A DNA stretch of 7,391 nt from Acidobacteriota bacterium (lineage in GTDB: Bacteria > Acidobacteriota > Terriglobia > UBA7540): the NCBI GenBank assembly GCA_021780055.1, contig JAJXZM010000311.1:1-7391 (forward strand). The letters are read 5' to 3'. Of this stretch, positions 5,539-7,391 are shown piece by piece. Both the position numbers and the translations under genes were made by a program. The first letter of the stretch is position 1. Every line of letters starts with the position of its first letter. The notes under the pieces are model-generated. The model saw only the letters and a list, made by a program, of their open reading frames with translations. It was not told where the DNA came from and did no database searches.

Positions 5539-7263
5539 TTAGTACTTCCTTTCCTTAGGCTCGAACCTCGTGACCCTCACTGGCTTATAGGCCAACTCGA
5601 CTCCCTTGGGGCCAAGATAAGCCAGAGTGTGCTTCAGGAAATTGGGGTCGTCGCGCTTGGGGAAATCTTCGCGGGAGTGCGCTCCGCGGCTCTCCTGGCG
5701 GGCCAGTGCGCCTTCCACCAGCACATCGGCCAGGTCAATCATGACCCCGAGTTCGAAAATTTCGAGCAACTGGGTGTTATATTTTGTCCCCCGATCCTCA
5801 ATGCTGACGTTCGCATAACGGCCGCGAATCTCCTTGAGTTTTTCGCGCATCGCCGTCAACGTTCCGGCGTCGCGAAAGACGGAAGCCTTCTCCATCATTT
5901 CCTTCTGGAGCGTGTCCCTGATGTCGGCGGCGCGCTCCTGGCCCTGGCTCGAGAGCAGCCGGTCCAGGATTTCACGCGAGCGTTCTTCGGGTTTCTCGCC
6001 GAGCGGCGGCAGTTCATTTTCCTTGATAAACTGCGCGGCATGGCGGCCGCTGCGCCGGCCGAACACCAGAATGTCAACCAGCGAATTGGTGCCCAGGCGG
6101 TTGGCTCCGTGCACGGAGACGCAGGCGGTTTCGCCAGCGGCATAAAGCCCGGGGATCGGCGTATCCTTCTCATCGATCACCACACGGCCGTCGTTGTCAG
6201 TCGGAATTCCTCCCATCGCATAATGCGCGGTGGGCTGTACGGGAACCAGTTCCTTGGCGGGCTCAATTCCCAGATAAGTCCGCACAAAGTCCGTGATGTC
6301 GGGCAGTTTCTGGTCCAGCACCTCGCGGCCCAGGTGCGTCATGTCGAGGTGGACGTAATTCTTACCACCGATGCCGCGCCCTTCGCGGATTTCGCGGTAG
6401 ATTGCGCGTGAAACCATGTCGCGCGGAGCCAGGTCCAGCAGCGTGGGCGCGTAGCGCTCCATAAAGCGCTCGCCGTCCTTGTTCCTCAGGATGGAACCTT
6501 CGCCGCGCGCAGCCTCGCTGAGCAGGATGCCCATCTTGTAGATGCCGGTGGGATGGAACTGGAAGAATTCCATGTCCTCCAGCGGAATCCCTCGCCGCAG
6601 CACCACGCCCATGCCGTCGCCCGTAAGGGCGAGGGCGTTGGAGGTCACGCTGAACATCCTTCCGCAGCCGCCCGTGGCAAAAATCACGGCCTTGGCGTGG
6701 AAGGTGTGCAGTTCACCTGTAGCCAGGCAGAGCGCCACCACGCCGGCGCATCGTCCCTGTTCGATCAGCAGGTCCAGCACGTGGTACTCATCGTAGAAAT
6801 GCACCTGGTTCTTCAGGCACTGCTGGTACATGGTCTGCAGGATCATGTGCCCGGTGCGGTCCGCGGCGTAGCATGACCGCTTGACCGGCGCCTTGCCGAA
6901 CTCGCGCGTGTGGCCGCCAAAGGGCCTTTGGGCGATCTTGCCTTCCGGCGTGCGGCTGAAGGGCAATCCCCAGTGCTCCAGGTCGTAAACCGTTTCGACG
7001 GCTTCACGGCACAGGATTTCCACCGAGTCCTGGTCGGCAAGGTAGTCGCTGCCCTTGACCGTATCGAACATGTGCCATTCCCAGTGGTCTTCTTCTTCAT
7101 TGCCGAGCGCGGCACCAATGCCGCCCTGCGCAGCGCCCGTGTGCGAGCGCGTGGGGTAGAGCTTGCTGATTGCGGCCACGCGGCCGTGCGAAGAGAGTTG
7201 AAGCGCGGCCATCAGGCCGGCGCCGCCTGCCCCGATAATCAATGCATCATAACGATGGACCAT
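5539..7263 (-). CDS. sdhA: Succinate dehydrogenase flavoprotein subunit
   Basis: A 574-residue SdhA that oxidises succinate to fumarate on the cytoplasmic face of complex II, linking the TCA cycle to the quinone pool. The dinucleotide-binding GAGGAG is at residues 11-16. RSHTGAAQGG holds His41, the expected site of covalent FAD attachment. Active-site residues are visible as His237 (FQFHPTG), Arg281 (APRDMVSR), His347 (AHYAMGG) and Arg389 (GANRLGTNSL), with the FAD-contact GET at 377-379. The C-terminus ends in the usual FEPKERKY. Length and motifs match SdhA (588 in E. coli); the closely related fumarate reductase FrdA cannot be fully excluded, but the E. coli-like SdhB partner favours SdhA. 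The ATG at 7263 has GAGG about nine bases upstream. What looks like an insertion-sequence end starts only about 40 bases upstream, where sdhC/D or a promoter would be expected. Confidence 0.96.
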   Translation of the reverse strand: MVHRYDALIIGAGGAGLMAALQLSSHGRVAAISKLYPTRSHTGAAQGGIGAALGNEEEDHWEWHMFDTVKGSDYLADQDSVEILCREAVETVYDLEHWGLPFSRTPEGKIAQRPFGGHTREFGKAPVKRSCYAADRTGHMILQTMYQQCLKNQVHFYDEYHVLDLLIEQGRCAGVVALCLATGELHTFHAKAVIFATGGCGRMFSVTSNALALTGDGMGVVLRRGIPLEDMEFFQFHPTGIYKMGILLSEAARGEGSILRNKDGERFMERYAPTLLDLAPRDMVSRAIYREIREGRGIGGKNYVHLDMTHLGREVLDQKLPDITDFVRTYLGIEPAKELVPVQPTAHYAMGGIPTDNDGRVVIDEKDTPIPGLYAAGETACVSVHGANRLGTNSLVDILVFGRRSGRHAAQFIKENELPPLGEKPEERSREILDRLLSSQGQERAADIRDTLQKEMMEKASVFRDAGTLTAMREKLKEIRGRYANVSIEDRGTKYNTQLLEIFELGVMIDLADVLVEGALARQESRGAHSREDFPKRDDPNFLKHTLAYLGPKGVELAYKPVRVTRFEPKERKY

Positions 7264-7320
7264 CCCTAAACCTCAGTTCCTTGCTTCCCGCATCCAGCCA
7301 CTAGCAGGCTGATGAAAAAG

Positions 7321-7352
7321 TCGGGATTTCTGTCTTTTTTAACAATGCCCGA
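7321..7352. repeat. Inverted repeat with one bulged base
   Basis: TCGGGATT (7321-7328) pairs with AATGCCCGA (7344-7352), leaving only G7347 unpaired and a 15-base T-rich loop. It sits directly inside the putative insertion-sequence end. Confidence 0.4.
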
Positions 7353-7366
7353 TGAGGTATAACCTA

Positions 7367-7382
7367 TTTGAAGGATTTCAAA
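7367..7382. repeat. Perfect inverted repeat touching a strong ribosome binding site
   Basis: TTTGAA-GGAT-TTCAAA is a six-pair perfect inverted repeat with a four-base loop. Its right arm overlaps the first two bases of AAGGAGG at 7381-7387. The stem has one G-C pair, so it would be weak as RNA. Confidence 0.4.
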
Positions 7383-7387
7383 GGAGG
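7381..7387 (+). promoter_or_regulatory. Near-perfect Shine-Dalgarno for a plus-strand gene beginning beyond the window
   Basis: AAGGAGG is followed by only four bases before the sequence ends, so a start codon is expected at about 7392-7397. With TATAAC at 7358-7363 upstream it suggests a plus-strand gene divergent from sdhA, possibly a transposase. Confidence 0.5.
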
Positions 7388-7391
7388 ATAC

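Larger units (their letters stand above)
7301..7391 (+). mobile_element. Probable left end of an insertion sequence, rest outside window
   Basis: After a CTAG at 7301-7304 the sequence reads CAGGCTGATGAAAAAGTCG, which resembles terminal inverted repeats I recall from IS5/IS1182-like elements; I cannot assign a family. The following 70 bases look like a short transposase leader: inverted repeats at 7321-7352 and 7367-7382, a TATAAC box at 7358-7363 and AAGGAGG at 7381-7387, with a plus-strand start expected just past the edge. CTAG could be part of a target duplication, but the other end is not visible. The alternative is an ordinary divergent gene with its own leader. Confidence 0.4.

Noticed and set aside
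5368..6411. 347-codon open frame on the plus strand opposite sdhB/sdhA
   Set aside because: It lies antisense to sdhA, whose motifs are unmistakable. Long antisense frames are common opposite GC-biased codons, and its translation shows no recognisable domain.

Overview
The window is about 7.4 kb of moderately GC-rich bacterial chromosome with ordinary gene density. It holds six recognisable protein genes. Nothing in it fixes the taxon. A Tat-exported FG-GAP/ASPIC (CRTAC1-like) protein, a secreted dienelactone hydrolase and an E. coli-like succinate dehydrogenase pair together would suit an Acidobacteriota member or a similar soil or sediment bacterium; this is an inference from gene content only.

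Left part (1-1816, minus strand): a large FG-GAP repeat protein with a twin-arginine signal, seven DxDxDG calcium-binding loops and a C-terminal ASPIC/UnbV domain. It runs off the left edge with no stop codon in the window. The 1775-2083 gap lies between divergent genes and carries candidate promoters for both directions plus a small GC-rich hairpin.

Middle (2084-3372, plus strand): a periplasmic dienelactone hydrolase-family protein with a clear signal peptide and an intact Cys-Asp-His triad, then a small three-helix membrane protein of the YidH/DUF202 family. These converge on the minus-strand genes at about 3373-3500, where no convincing terminator was found.

Right part (3501-7263, minus strand): sdhA and sdhB, three bases apart, encode the flavoprotein and iron-sulfur subunits of succinate dehydrogenase (TCA cycle and respiratory complex II). 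After 157 bases comes a COG3964-type amidohydrolase of unknown substrate. No membrane-anchor gene (sdhC/sdhD) is in the window.

Right edge (about 7301-7391): just upstream of sdhA the sequence looks like the end of an insertion sequence: a CTAG followed by an IS-end-like motif, two small inverted repeats, a -10-like box and a very strong plus-strand Shine-Dalgarno that stops four bases before the window ends. A plus-strand gene, perhaps a transposase, probably begins immediately outside. This is the most interesting spot. I found no rRNA, tRNA, CRISPR array or defence system, and I do not see a convincing undescribed system here.
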